From positions 43,237,719-43,301,718 of the forward strand of contig CP141141.1 in assembly GCA_035235625.1 (NCBI GenBank): 64,000 bases of DNA, read 5' to 3'. Position 1 is the first letter of the stretch; the number at the start of each line of letters is the position of its first letter. The translations under genes and the position numbers were made by a program. Of the stretch, positions 48,516 to 60,885 are shown one piece after another. Source of the DNA: Saururus chinensis (lineage: Eukaryota; Streptophyta; Magnoliopsida; Piperales; Saururaceae). Below the pieces are notes generated by a model, which worked only from the letters and a program-made list of their open reading frames with translations, was not told the DNA's origin and did not search any database.

Positions 48516-50350
48516 GGATAAAGGTGCACACTGTTCTATTGGCTTCGCCTGTGGCTGGTTTAAGGATTCCGGTTTGAATTAGGCACGCCATTGATGGGGA
48601 CTGGGGAGTGGGTTGACCAGGGGAGGGAGGGAGAGGGGGAGGGGAGACGACTTTGCGCCGAATTCCTTATGACGTGCAACAGGTTTCCAGGGGCCCCAAC
48701 TCCCAAAGCGTGGATGCAGTCCAAGGTTGGCTACGAGTAAGCGGGCCGGTTGCCGACCGTATGCAGCTTTGTCCGGGTTCCATGCCCATTTCTTGAAGTC
48801 AGGGGAGGGTGCTGCAATCCAAATAGTTCGAGACGATAATTTTTTTCGCACACCTGTTGGCGGTGTATTTTACCACTCAAAACACGATTTATAAGCATGT
48901 TATAACCGTCAATGCCGTGGTGTTTTGCACATTACGCTAATAAAACATACGACCAAACATGGTGTGTTCGAGAGTCCATTTACACATGACCCGGGTCCAT
49001 TTTATGTATACAAAAGGCTATCTGGGTGACATTTTGCGTCGTTGATTCCACCAACTATTTTGCATTAGTTAATCAATAATGAGTTGTATGCGAAATTACT
49101 TTTTTCTTTTCTTTTCAGCATTTATTGTATAAGAGTGATGACAACGACAGGTAAAACAAAGAGTTGCTCGTACTCATCATTACGAGATAATATTAATTTG
49201 TAATAAAAATGATAATAGGAAGGAAAACGTTAAGGCAGACCGAGTAGTATGTACATCAGCATATATTTGATGTACAAACTAATACAGAGTCCGAATAAAT
49301 ATCTTGTAAGAAGATTGTTTCTCTAAGAAAAGATTGAAGTTGAAAATTCTAGCCATGAGACTCAGTTGAGTCATACGTACCTCACTGAGCTTAATTTCCT
49401 CCTACTGTCACCTTTAATGGCAAACTAATTACTCCTATAATACACTGGAAAAATAGGTCAATTTTTTCCGACCGTCCAAAAATATGCATTGGATTTTTTT
49501 TTTTTTTTGTAAAAAAAATTGATAGAGAGTAGCATGCTAAGATGGTCCCGAGGACCATGGGAACATTTTACTCCTCCAAGTCAACCAAACAATATTATAC
49601 AAACAAATTAAAGCTGAAGATAAAATAAGAAAAGTTGGGCGACCTTACACACCGAAGCATTCAAGCAATTAGTAAGTTGAACATGTCATCATTCAAGTTT
49701 CAATGCCTTGCAAATTGCTTCTTTAATCCCACCACCATATTTGACAGCAATTATCCAGCGCACTTTAGATCAAATTGGTGCGTGCCACAAAGTTAGACTT
49801 TGCCCCTGCCCCCTGCACGAATTACATGTGAACTTAATCTTCATGCAACCAAAAGGCAGAAAACAACGACTACCAAGTAATTTGCGTACTTTGGATTGAA
49901 GCCAAAAGGTGGCACACAAATTCCAACGGCAAGAGGGCGTCGGCTGGATTTGGACAAGTTCCTTGGCGCGCGAGTTATATGCTTGTCACATGTGAGTTCT
50001 GAACATAACTACAAGTCTGTTCAAACTTCAAACTTGTAACCCACTTGCACACCGCAAGTGGCAAAAGTTTGGTAAGCCTCAAATTTCAATCTATTGTGTA
50101 GTACTTGTTTGAAATTCAACCACACAAACAATGTTCGCTTATGTGGCATGCAAATGATACATAAGCGAACATAAAAATATTCTCCTACATGAATCTCGGG
50201 AGAGCATAGGCTCACGTGTGATTACGTGAACCCAAGCTCTACGGGCCGACAACCCATATTTTACTCCCGGGCATTTAATCTCTACATAACACAAGCCATC
50301 CGATGTAGATTGAGTTTAAATAGTTGTACTTGAGCCTAAACTCTTTTAAA
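48516..50350. other. Kinase 5' flank and intergenic DNA
   Basis: The first ~330 bp upstream of the kinase ATG are GC-rich and presumably hold its promoter and 5' UTR. Beyond that the DNA is AT-rich with only short frames. I recognise no gene or bounded repeat. Confidence 0.45.
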
Positions 50351-50742
50351 CTTTTTTTGTTCTATATTAATAGCTCTATTTAATTTTTTTAAAATTAATT
50401 AAAATTATCTAATTTTAAAAAATTTAATAGAACTATTAATGTAAGACAGAGGAGTATTAAGAAACATGTGCCCTCCAATTGGGTGAATGCTAGTCATCCT
50501 ATTTGAACAATGCTATTTTTTTTCATACAATGCTACATTTCATCAATCAAAATGTTGGAGAAATGCTATTATCTTTAGAGACCTTGTTTATGTGCACCTG
50601 GGGGCGGTGTGTCCACTAGGTGCATCACATCTGTCAAATTTTGATCTGATAGGGGGCATTAAATCTAGGGCTACCCAACAATTGGTAACAAATCAAGGGG
50701 TGGGCAGGTGAGCCCTGTTCTGATGTGCACCATTAAATATTA

Positions 50743-50965
50743 GGAAATATTTTTAATGCTCCCCATTGACAATATGCATAGCGTAATGAACACATGAGAA
50801 CCCTTAATATTTGAGATTAAAGGCACACATGTTAGCACACATTAGAATTAGTACCACTGACACTAACATGCGCTAACATGTGCACTGTCGATCTCATGGA
50901 TGAAGAGCTCCTATGTATTTTTTACACTGGGTGCATTATCAATAAGGAACATAGAAAATACTTTG
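50743..50965. repeat. MULE-type MITE
   Basis: The left end GGAAATATTTTTAATGCTCC and the inverted right end (ending AACATAGAAAATACTTTG) match the family ends. The core CACACATGTTAGCACACATT and its inverted arm AACATGCGCTAACATGTGC are well kept. Flanks are only loosely alike (AAATATTAG and AAATCTTTA). Confidence 0.65.
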
Positions 50966-51809
50966 CAAATCTTTAATTTGATGACCACAATGCATTGGGC
51001 ACACCTAAATGTGCCAAAGGCATCTTAATTTTTTCCTTATACCTTTTAACTCCCTCTAGTTGACGCAAGTTCCTAATAGGAAAATAATATTTATACTCTA
51101 TTTTATCTATACTATAGGCTTTATACCACATTTGATTGGATAGGGAAGGGAAGGTAGGTCCCTCTTGACAACATAAGATTCACTCTTGACAACATAAAAT
51201 TTGGCAGTAGCTGCTGGGTATTGGCCACATAAGAAGACAAAAAATGTTTTTGGTTCATGGTTATTGGCATTAGAGAAGAAAGGGAAGGGAAGGATGTTGT
51301 GGTGGCTAGTAGCAAAATAGTGGGTAATGCATGGGAGGCTAAGCAATTAAAAATACCACTATTTTTCTTTTTGAGGGGTAATGAACATAGAAGGTTGTAT
51401 CGGTCGACACAAGTATATATTGATCGATATATACCCGTATTGGTGATGATTGATATGGTACAAGGAATGATATACCACCCCATAGAAAAGATCAATACAT
51501 ATCGACCGTATCATATTGATACTACCGATACGTTTCAATACTAAGCTAATTTCTTAATTTTTTTTATTTTAAGAAAAATATTTTTTTAAAAAAATCCTAA
51601 AAAATACTTTTGAAACCCAACCTCTTATAAAGTTTAAAGATGACAATGTTTTTGTTATTTAATTTTTTTTTTAATATTACATGAGATCAAGAGAGCTGGG
51701 CACATATAATTTACATAATTTTTTTCTAAATATCTTGTTGCCTAATTGTGCATTTAGTTACACATCTAACTTAGGGCCTTCTCTATGATATTCCTTTAAC
51801 TCATATTAA

Positions 51810-52215
51810 GTGCCTTATCTGGTTACAAAATGAACTAATTTTAGAGCACTTAATATAAGACAAAAGGAGTAATAGTTTATATGACCCATTATTTTAATAC
51901 ATAATTATGATGAGCTTAATGCACTACATAAAAAGTTGGCCCACATTTGAGTTTATTTTTAACATTGACTCATTTGATCTAAGAATCTTATGAGGGGGTC
52001 CTCATCTAAGAATCGCATACTCAACCCCCCTCCCAATCAACACATATTATTAACATTGGTGTTATATATTCACTAATAAATTTTTTTCATCTATTATGCA
52101 TTTAAGAGAATTGTTATGATAATAGCTTACTAATTTTAATAATTTTTAATATGTATTAGAAGTCCATAGTTATTTTGTCATGTATCAAGCATATCATCGA
52201 CGCATACCTATATAT
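51810..52215. repeat. Dispersed repeat, copy 2
   Basis: Collinear with 38,395-38,810 over about 400 bp (see that entry). A short Stowaway-like palindrome (51,797-51,868) overlaps its left end. Confidence 0.6.
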
Positions 52216-53849
52216 ATGATCATTGATACCGATACAACCTGCCATGGTAACGAGCATGTGTTGGGAAATAGCAGCATTCTTCTAATCAATTCTAATTTTT
52301 GTCCACATTACTATGAGTAGGAGAATAACTTTCATGTGTGACTATTAACCAATGAAAAACAATGTAAGTTTTGCAAAGAACGGGATATTATACTAAATCA
52401 ACCTCTTTTTGACTCACATTAATAATCTCATTTGGTTTTTCAAAATGAGTTTATTTTAAAAAGTCAAATGCAAAAAAAACCCTTTGGAGCTATTAATGTG
52501 GGATGGTGTGGGATTACAATTTTTGTCAAATCATACTATTATTTTGGGATGGAGTATGAGAATGTGATAATGTGTTAATGATTGTATTTTATTGAATATC
52601 TAAATTTATACATACAAGGAGGGTATTGATAACTATTTTATCAAATTTAAACACCAAATTTATATGCCCGTGACACAACATATTTTGTTATAGGGTCAAT
52701 CAATCTGAATTTTGGAATGTTGGATAAAATATTGGATTCCATAATATAATCCAAATTTTAGGATTTGAGTTGCCAGATTTTTAAAAAAAATAGATGCCTA
52801 AATCTTATAATGCTAGAATCCCTGAATTTGGGTTGCCAAATTTCAAAATATTTAACCCTGATAAATGTTCCATCTATACAAATTTCAAATGCAACTAATC
52901 CATAATTTTTTAGAGTCTAGTAACTTTAAACATGTTATTTTCCAGTAGCATTTCCTGCAAAAAATGAAAATTTCATCTTATTGAATTAATGCTTGAAAGC
53001 TACCACATATTACACATTGAAGAATAGCTATGCACATGCATGTACATTTGATACTTGCTACAAATCCAGAGATACAATTTTGTATAAAATATCCGAGAAA
53101 CCCAAGAATCCAATGAAATTAACAAAGACAAACAATCACGAAAGAATCATAAATCTCAGCAGCTAAATATGATGTTACATTGATAAAAAAAAGTATAAAA
53201 AATCATGCATTATTAATATTTTTATGGTGAAGCTGGGGACATTCAAAGTCTGTTACATTGATGTTGGCTAGATTACTTCCCGTGGGGTAACTTATCAAGT
53301 AACTTTGATAGCATCTGATGTTGCTATATCTTGATTGGTAGGAGAAATAGCTAATATGATGCAGTTAGGCTTACAAAACAAGACAAAATATTTTCAGTCA
53401 TGGCATAATAATTTTTAAAAGTCAAGTATGAGGAAGTATATCTTCTTGCTACCTTTCAACATGGGAGTGAACCATGTTCTCGATGTCTTGGACGATACTC
53501 TTGTGATAAATTTCACTCTTTAAAAAATAAAGACAAAAAAATTCGATATCACTTATGGGCATGTGAATACATTACCTACTGCAACCTTTCAATCTAGGTA
53601 GATCTATCATGATTAGAGCCACACACATCCAAGAAATTTAATCAGCACAAGTGCAACATCGAAAGAAATGACAATAAAGAAAGGCAGGCAGGAAGACTAG
53701 GCATTAATTTCCTATATCAAACCATACAAGTTGAAGTTTAGTACACCAAACCAAATAAAGAAGAACAATATACCAAAATGGCAAGAGAATATACCGTAAT
53801 ACACAAAATGTCACGCATTTTTTATGTAATACAAAAAATAACCCTTTGA

Positions 53850-54480
53850 TGACGTGAACCTCCACACATGTGGTAGGAATTATCTAAAATACTTAGTTTT
53901 TATTTTCTTCTTTTTAATTTCACTAAGCCACTGTTTTCCTTTGCCAGTAGCCCCAGCTTCGACTCCACCACATCTTCCATCGGCTCCACTACCCCCTCTA
54001 TCAGCTATGTCGCCTCTATCACCAACTTCGTTGTCTTTACTACCGGCTTTGCTTCATCCACTTTTGTCTTCACCTCCTCTTCCACTGTCGCCTTCTCATC
54101 ATCCCCTCCTCTGCCATGACCTCCTCCTCCTTCCCTTCCTCCTCCCCTCCTCTCTACCCCCGCCCATTTTCCTCATTGATCACCTCATCTTCCTCCTTCC
54201 TAGAATCTAACAAGACTGGTCACAAACTAGCTAAAAGAGATATTAAAAATTTATTAATTTTCTCTACAAGTTCAAATCTTAAAAATTAAACTCATTAACA
54301 TGTTAAACTACTCAAAATTAAGAGTAGGTTATATCTTTACTTGATTCCGAGCTTTTTCTAAAGATAACCACCACTTTGTACTAGCAATTGACAAACATAT
54401 TTATTACAATAAAAGGGATGTAAGAAAACATTCTGAGTGGTAGTATGTATGTTAGTATTTACAATGAATTATCTCACCAA
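53850..54480. repeat. CT-rich repeat, copy A, left of the dioxygenase fragment
   Basis: A pyrimidine-rich tract followed by an AT-rich tail that parallels 55,340-55,960. Shared words in order include CACAAACTAGC, AAATCTTAAA/CATCTTAAAT, AACTCAT, AACTACT, TAGGTTAT/AAGTTAT and TTTACTTGATT. A 118-codon frame over the CT-rich part is Leu/Pro/Ser low complexity and is not called as a gene. Confidence 0.5.
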
Positions 54481-54710
54481 ACCAAATAAATAAAATAAAA
54501 AATAAAATAAATTTTAAACATGTGAATGTCAACTATCAATTGTCTCGACTGTCACACATCAATAAAAGGTTGTCGGCACCGGAGAAGGAGGAGGTGGTTG
54601 ACGCCGGAGAAGAATGAGGTCTCCGACACCAAACAATATGATAGTCAACAATCGGGACAGTTGAGCTAATCGAAAGTTGCGTGTTTAAAATATTGGTGGA
54701 TCTAAGTGCT

Positions 54711-55156
54711 AGCTTGGGCTGGAGAAGGCAATGTTGAAGAGCAGCTTGGGTGGGGATGAGATGGACATGGAGATGAAGATAAACTTCTACCCACCCTGGC
54801 CCTGGCCGGAGCTGGCCTTGGGGGTGGAGCCACACACTGGCATGTCAGCCCTCACCGTGCTCGGTCCTAATGAAATTATTGGATTGCAGATCATGAACGA
54901 TGGCCAATGGGTGGCCGTTGATTACTTGCCTGGGGCCCTCTACATCCACATTGGAGATCAAATTGAGGTTCATACATTTCCTTACTTTTTATTATCTTGA
55001 CCTCTTATTTTTTGTTGATTTCAAACCAGAATTTGGATTCTTAATTCTTCAGCTGTTTGAGTAATTAACTTGTTGGAGTTTTGTCGTTGATGGCTTATGT
55101 TTCATTGGATGTCTGAGCTCCAGATACTGAGCAATGGTAAATACAAGAGCATTCTA
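54711..55156 (+). pseudogene. Flavonol synthase-like 2-oxoglutarate dioxygenase fragment
   Basis: Exon-like piece 54,711-54,967 reads LGLEKAMLKSSLGGDEMD, then MKINFYPPWPWPELALGVE and LPGALYIHIGDQIE before a GT donor. After a 156-bp intron ending CAG, 55,124-55,156 reads ILSNGKYKSIL. This is the middle of the C-terminal DIOX domain of the FLS/ANS group (Fe(II)/2-oxoglutarate enzymes of flavonoid synthesis). The iron-binding HTD is changed to HTG, which removes a metal ligand. The second His and the RxS 2-oxoglutarate site are absent because homology stops at Leu. The N-terminal half is also missing. It is a non-functional fragment between two copies of a CT-rich repeat. Confidence 0.8.
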
Positions 55157-55339
55157 TGTTTTGGTTGTATCCAAGATCAAATAGCATCCTATTGCCCGAA
55201 ATAATCTAATGGATGTGACATGAATAAAATACGTAGTGGGCTTTGCAGTCAAATTAGAGAACGGACCGAAGCAGGCCTGACTCCTGAGGGCTATCAATAT
55301 ACACGTTTTGTAACAAGTTTTTTCATATTTATCAAAGAA

Positions 55340-55960
55340 GATTTCCACGCATGTGTACCCCTAAACGTGTGAAAGAAAATGATAGCTCGCAAATAACATT
55401 CTCCTCTTCGGCTTCGAATCCTCCTCCCCTTCAGTTCCTCCGTCTTCAGCGCCTCTGGTTGCGACTCCTTTGCCTTTAGCTTATCCACTTCTAGTTTCTC
55501 TCTACCTTCAGCTCCTCCACCTCTCACTCGCCTCTGCCTCCCGAGTCTCCTCTACCTCCTCCTCCTTTTACTTATCTTCCTCCCCTCCTTCTCCGTCTCC
55601 TCCCCTCATCCTTTGCCTCCTTTTTCTCCTCCTACACTTCACCCTTCATCTTATTGACCTCCTCCACTTTTTTTTTCTTCTCGGAATTCAATGAGATTGA
55701 CCACAAACTAGCCATGGAGCTATTTAAATATTTTATTTTTTTCCCTTATAAGCTTCCATCTTAAATATGAACTCATAAATGCCATCAACTACTTAAATAG
55801 AAAAATAAGTTATGTTTTACTTGATTATGATCAACTTCAAAAGAAAAAAACTGTAAGATTACAAAACCGACAAATTTCAAATTTTCACTGTATGTTTAAA
55901 GCTAAACCACAAAATTGTTGTAAAATTGCCAAACTATAAGTTATCTCCCACGATGGGATT
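55340..55960. repeat. CT-rich repeat, copy B, right of the dioxygenase fragment
   Basis: The direct-orientation partner of 53,850-54,480. Together they bracket the dioxygenase fragment, about 1.5 kb from repeat start to repeat start. Confidence 0.5.
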
Positions 55961-55982
55961 CCGGTGTCATAGAAAAGAGGAG

Positions 55983-56205
55983 GGAAGTATTTTTTATGCT
56001 CCTTGAAGAGTGTGAGCTGAGCGTAAGGAATGCCTGAGAGGCGTTAATTTTCAAGATCTACGGCACACATGGTAGCACACGTTAGTGTAACTGATACTTG
56101 CACTAATGTACGCTACCGTGTGCGCCATCGATATTCAAAATCAACGCCTCCTAGGCATTTCTTACGCTATGCTCACACTAAGCGTGGAACATAAAAAATG
56201 CTTCC
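55983..56205. repeat. MULE-type MITE with perfect 9-bp TSD (best copy)
   Basis: The 223-bp element has ends GGAAGTATTTTTTATGCTCC and, inverted, GGAAGCATTTTTTATGTTCC (18 of 20 match). It is flanked by the perfect direct repeat AAAGAGGAG at 55,974-55,982 and 56,206-56,214. The whole interior folds back on itself. The 9-bp duplication points to Mutator-type transposition for the family. Confidence 0.9.
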
Positions 56206-56961
56206 AAAGAGGAGCCTCCGTTTCTACAATTCATCACTCCTCAATTCATTTCTCAAACTATTATCATATATAATACCTTCGAGCATATTAGAGAAAGAAG
56301 CCGAAAGATGGTGTTGCGACTCTTATGGCTATAAGGATTGTTACCAATCGATATTCCAGTCATCTTATATTAAAAACTTATAGTTAGATTATGGGCTTAG
56401 GTTGGGTTGTGGCAAACTTAAGTTGAACCCATTTACTTGCACTAAAGAAATGCAAGGCTTAGGTCGAAGCCTAATTAAGTGTGAATGATAAGTTTTCCCA
56501 TATGAATATTAGTTGAGGAAGTGAATAGTCCTAATATTCAAAGTGAGTAGGAACTTGAATGGATATATAAGAGCCTAGTTTGGTCTTACCAATAGTTGGT
56601 ATATTTTGGGTGAAGCTTGGGTGGAGGAACCAGATTGGTTCCTACCAATGTTATAGTCAAATGTGAGCCAAGCAAAAGCGGGACCATAAGATGCATTTGA
56701 GGAAGGTACTACAGGAGTAGAGGGAATACCTACTGTATGCAAAGTTTAGCATATAAATCTAACTACGAAGAAGAGTTGTTGGCACTAATGCTGGAGAAGG
56801 AGGAATCACTTGTCGGTGCCAATGTCAATGTTGATGCCAATGCCAACACTGTAGAATAGAAATGATAAATTTGGTAAAAAGCTTTAAGTTAGGAATTTAT
56901 GGTAATTAATGAGTGAGTTATTTAGTGGGGGACACATGGGTATATGGGAGAGCTTCAAAAA

Positions 56962-57140
56962 ATGAAGGAACTAACACATTGTGGGAGTCATAATAGAAGC
57001 ATAACAAACGAACATTGAATAGCTAAACAATAAGGGACCCAACGTCTGTAATGGGGGAACTAACACGTTGTAGGAGTAAAAATATAAGCACAACAGGTGA
57101 ACATTTAATGGATAAACGATAAGGGACCTAACGTTGTCGC
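56962..57140. repeat. 89-bp tandem duplication
   Basis: Two copies (about 56,962-57,050 and 57,051-57,140) share GGAACTAACAC, TTGT(G/A)GGAGT, GAACATT and ATAAGGGACC at a spacing of 89 bp, with moderate divergence. Confidence 0.75.
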
Positions 57141-58770
57141 CAGATGAGACACTTCTAACCATTGTGGTTATGTACGAAACCATCAAAACTACAAGTAGCT
57201 GAACATGGATCAAAGCTCATATAGACGGAAAGCAAAAAATTAATTATTGTTTAATCTAGGTCATTGTTGACCGTACCAGTGGCAGTATTGTATCACTTTT
57301 GTTCTGGAAATTATTCAGAACTTATGCAGAAGCCACACGGTGGGTCCAATTACGGTTTAACATACTTTAACCATTTCCACGCGGTTGAATGTAAATTATT
57401 TCACATTTTTAGTTTATCCCTGAGAAAGTGAACGGACTATTTTACAGCCACTGGATACTACTTGTTTCCTTCAAATGCCTTTACACCTAAGCCTTAGTTC
57501 GTTTCTTAAATAGACTCTTCACTAATTATATGTGGGTGTGTGGCCATAAAAACCGATTATAGCTAATTAGACTTTAGAGATTACCAACTACAGTTAGTTG
57601 TTACGGGCACACTGTTACGCCTCAGCACATATCAACCCTGAGCCGGACCCGGTCCAAGAGGAAGATGACGCGCTGCGTGATGAAGTAATGTTCAATTGGA
57701 GAAGACGTAACCCCTACTTAAGTAAGTCACTACGGAGTTACGCACATAAACTTTGTACAAGAGTAAAATGGGAAAATAAAGGACTATAAATTAAATATTA
57801 GTCCACACTCTAACCCATACACTTAGTCCAAAATAGCCCACTCATGGCTCAAGTATAAGAGTCTAAGCCCACATAAGCTAATAAAAGTTTAAGCCGACAT
57901 TGGCTAATAGTGTATGAAGTATAATCAAGTAGATATAAGTCTCAATACAACCAACTATATAAACAATCATAAAGCTCAAGATTTCCAAATAACCCCTCCT
58001 AAGCAACATCATCACACATACGCTCCACAAAAAGTCCATCTGGACCATCTACATGGCATGACACGCAACCCCAAAATAAAACACAAGAAAGAGAGGTGAG
58101 CCACAAGTTCAGCAAGGGTTTTTAAATGCAGAAAGTAAACAAAAATAACATCACGGGTAAATCACATAATCAATCATCACACCCATTCATCATGAGGTAT
58201 CCACATAAACTTATGCATTCATATCATAATTTACCATTCATAAGCATCTACTCATGCCACATGCATGTCATACTATCTTTAGCATATCTCATGAACACAT
58301 TCTCATGTCACTTGTATTTCATGTTATATGATGTATCGCATTATCACATAATCAAGTCACCTTCATATCATGTTATATGACATATCATATCATCACATAT
58401 ATATGTTGCATGTATTATATGTTATATCTAACATATCTCATCATCACATAGCCACACTATCTGCATATCATGCTATGACCCATAGTATCTCATCATCACA
58501 TGTAAACCTCATACGTAAACATGTGGAATTCACAATTATAATCACAATTTGCATGAATAACTTCTCAACATAAACATGTCATGCATATTTATTTCTCAAT
58601 GAAAACATTCACCATGCATATCAAGTGTCTCAACCACACTATCTTGCACATCATGCAAATTAAGTCATAACCACATATGCAATATAGATTCATTATCCCT
58701 ATACAACCTGTGTAAATGAGCATAATAATCCATACACATGTAACCATTGATGGTGAATGTTCCATAACAG
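57141..58770. other. AT-rich DNA without recognised genes
   Basis: Only short frames. Between 58,180 and 58,600 there is a loose repetition of ATCATATCA/CATCATCACAT words. No domain seen. Confidence 0.45.
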
Positions 58771-58918
58771 GGCGTTAGTCGTTCTGTATTTTAGATTCGT
58801 GTATTTCAGATGCTCGATTTCAAAATGTAAACTAAAATCCTGTATTTTAGATGCTTGATTTTAGAATGCATGCCAAAATCCTGTGTTTTTAAAATGCATG
58901 ACAAAATACACGATATAA
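58771..58918. repeat. Interspersed repeat left of the Harbinger genes
   Basis: An inverted match of 7,808-7,945. It could be the left terminus of the Harbinger element or a separate MITE. A matching inverted end on the right side of the element (61.9-62.4 kb) was not found. Confidence 0.45.
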
Positions 58919-59141
58919 TTTGTAACATTCAATTCTCGTTTAAACACAAGATATGACATATTAATCCCTTAAATTTTAGTTAAATAAGTGAAAATAAATA
59001 ATTAATCTATAATAAAATAATAAAAAATTCATAGTACATTGATAACTATAATTTATAATGCATAGTTAAACAACTAAAAATAAAATCCCCAATTCATAAT
59101 ATATAGTCCAATTATGACATAGTACAATTTTAACATCAAAC

Positions 59142-60584
59142 TCATACACCCATCGTCATGTGGATCGCATCACTCCACATACAGCCAGCTATTTCATCTC
59201 TCCTTGCATTTGCGGCTTCCCTTTGTTCAACTTGAGTCTCCAAATCATTATCTGGATCAGAATCTTCTTCTCCATCTTCTGGAATATTACGTGGTGCTTC
59301 CTCTTCATCTTCATTATTGGCTTCAAACAAATCTTCACAATTTTCCCTACGAAGAAAATTATGCAATGCACAACATGCAAAAACCATTTTCACTTGAGTA
59401 TCATAAGGAAAAGAGGGTGGATGATCTTTAAAAAACTTAAAGCGTGACTTCAAACACCCAAAAATTCGTTCAATGACATTCCTCAAGGACGCATGCCGAT
59501 GATTGAAAACTTCATGTGAATTGCGTGGTCGACTTCTTGCATGTGTACTATATTCTTTGAGGTGATAACGAGTTCCACGATATGGTGCTAAAAATTTTTT
59601 TCGATTAGGATAGCCGCAATCAACCAAATAGAACTTCCCTATTAATAAATAATTACAACCATTAATATGTATATAAATGTGAAGCTATAAAAATAAATAT
59701 TATATATGACATTCGTATCACTATAATACCTGATGGTGTAGGAAGACCATTAACTCTCTTTATGGAATCCTTTAATATCCTTGCATCATTTGCAGAACCT
59801 TCCCATCCCGCAAGGACATATATAAATTCCATATTAAAATTGCAAGCTGCCAATACATTTTGTGATAACCAACCATGCCTATTACGATAACTCGTCTTGC
59901 TAGGCCCATAAGGAGTTGCCTTTATGTGGGTTTCATCAATAGCACCAATACAATCCTGTACATCAAAACTAAAATGTCATATAAATGGATAAGTCGACTA
60001 TCATAACATATAAATATACACGTCAACCTTCATGAACCAATTATTCAGATAAATTCTAACCTTAAAATATGGGTAAAACCGTGGATCAGACATCACTACT
60101 TGTGGTGTGCTACTAGAAGGACTTGTCATTAATGATGGCGCATATGAGAAAAGTGCATTCAAAACCTTATTAAAATTCTTGCTGATTGTCCACTTTGATC
60201 TAGTCAAACGATCTTGACAAATTGAATATCGTTGATCATGTCCTGCAACTAGTAAGAAAGTAGCCACCATTTCTTCTACTGTGACATACCTAGTATCACA
60301 TAAATCATTTTGGCGTAATATTCTACACAACTTTAAAAATGAGTCAGGATACATTTTATACATATCTCAAAATTCATTCGATCGCCCTTCCAACTTTCTT
60401 GTCAAGTATTTATAACCTTTGTTAAAATAGAATGACGTGGGAGAGGTCTATATGTATGTAGCATGTCTGATTCATCAATTGGAGACAATATAATTATCAT
60501 AGAGGGTCCTCCAATATTTCTTCCATATTCATTGTTATTGCAAAATTCAAGAGTCATCAAATCAATACATTCACATAAACACAT
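59142..60584 (-). pseudogene. PIF/Harbinger DDE transposase, mostly readable
   Basis: Nuclease-type transposase of the Harbinger (DDE_Tnp_4/ALP1) family. Readable exons on the minus strand: upstream part 60,584 to 60,061, then 59,955-59,730 and 59,638-59,142, with GT-AG introns in phase. Catalytic residues are visible. They are Asp in CIGAIDETHIKAT, Asp in AGWEGSANDARIL and Glu in RNVIERIFGCLKSRF; CALHNFLRRE follows. The 5' part is broken. A TGA interrupts the frame after VINT (about 60,402), and a one-base shift separates RMNFE from MYKMYPDSFLKLCRIL (about 60,363). If a real start exists it must lie downstream of these lesions, leaving a 5'-shortened protein. Probably inactive or a very recent relic. 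Confidence 0.8.
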
Positions 60585-60885
60585 TTCCCATAAAAATTAT
60601 TTCACAAAAACACATTCATATAACCAAATTTTCACATACCATGACACAAAACTCATCGCCATAAGACCATTCATGTAAAGTCATTCTCACATACCATTCA
60701 AATAAACCATTCACTTATTAAATCATCATCATAAAACTGCAAACATCTTTAATTTAAATAAAAAAAGACTATCATGCCTATCTAAATAAAAAATACTACC
60801 AATCAACTAACTTATACCACCAAAACAAACTATCATGCCCACCTAAATAAGTTCTCCAAATGACCTATACTACCAAAATAAACTA

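Noticed and set aside
53854..54210. 118-codon Leu/Pro/Ser-rich secreted-like protein
   Set aside because: It lies in a CT-rich repeat that has a second copy at 55.4 kb. The composition is that of a pyrimidine tract, with no conserved motif.
57598..57789. 63-codon frame containing an acidic patch
   Set aside because: Short, no domain, no start context or splice signals that make a gene; left as chance.
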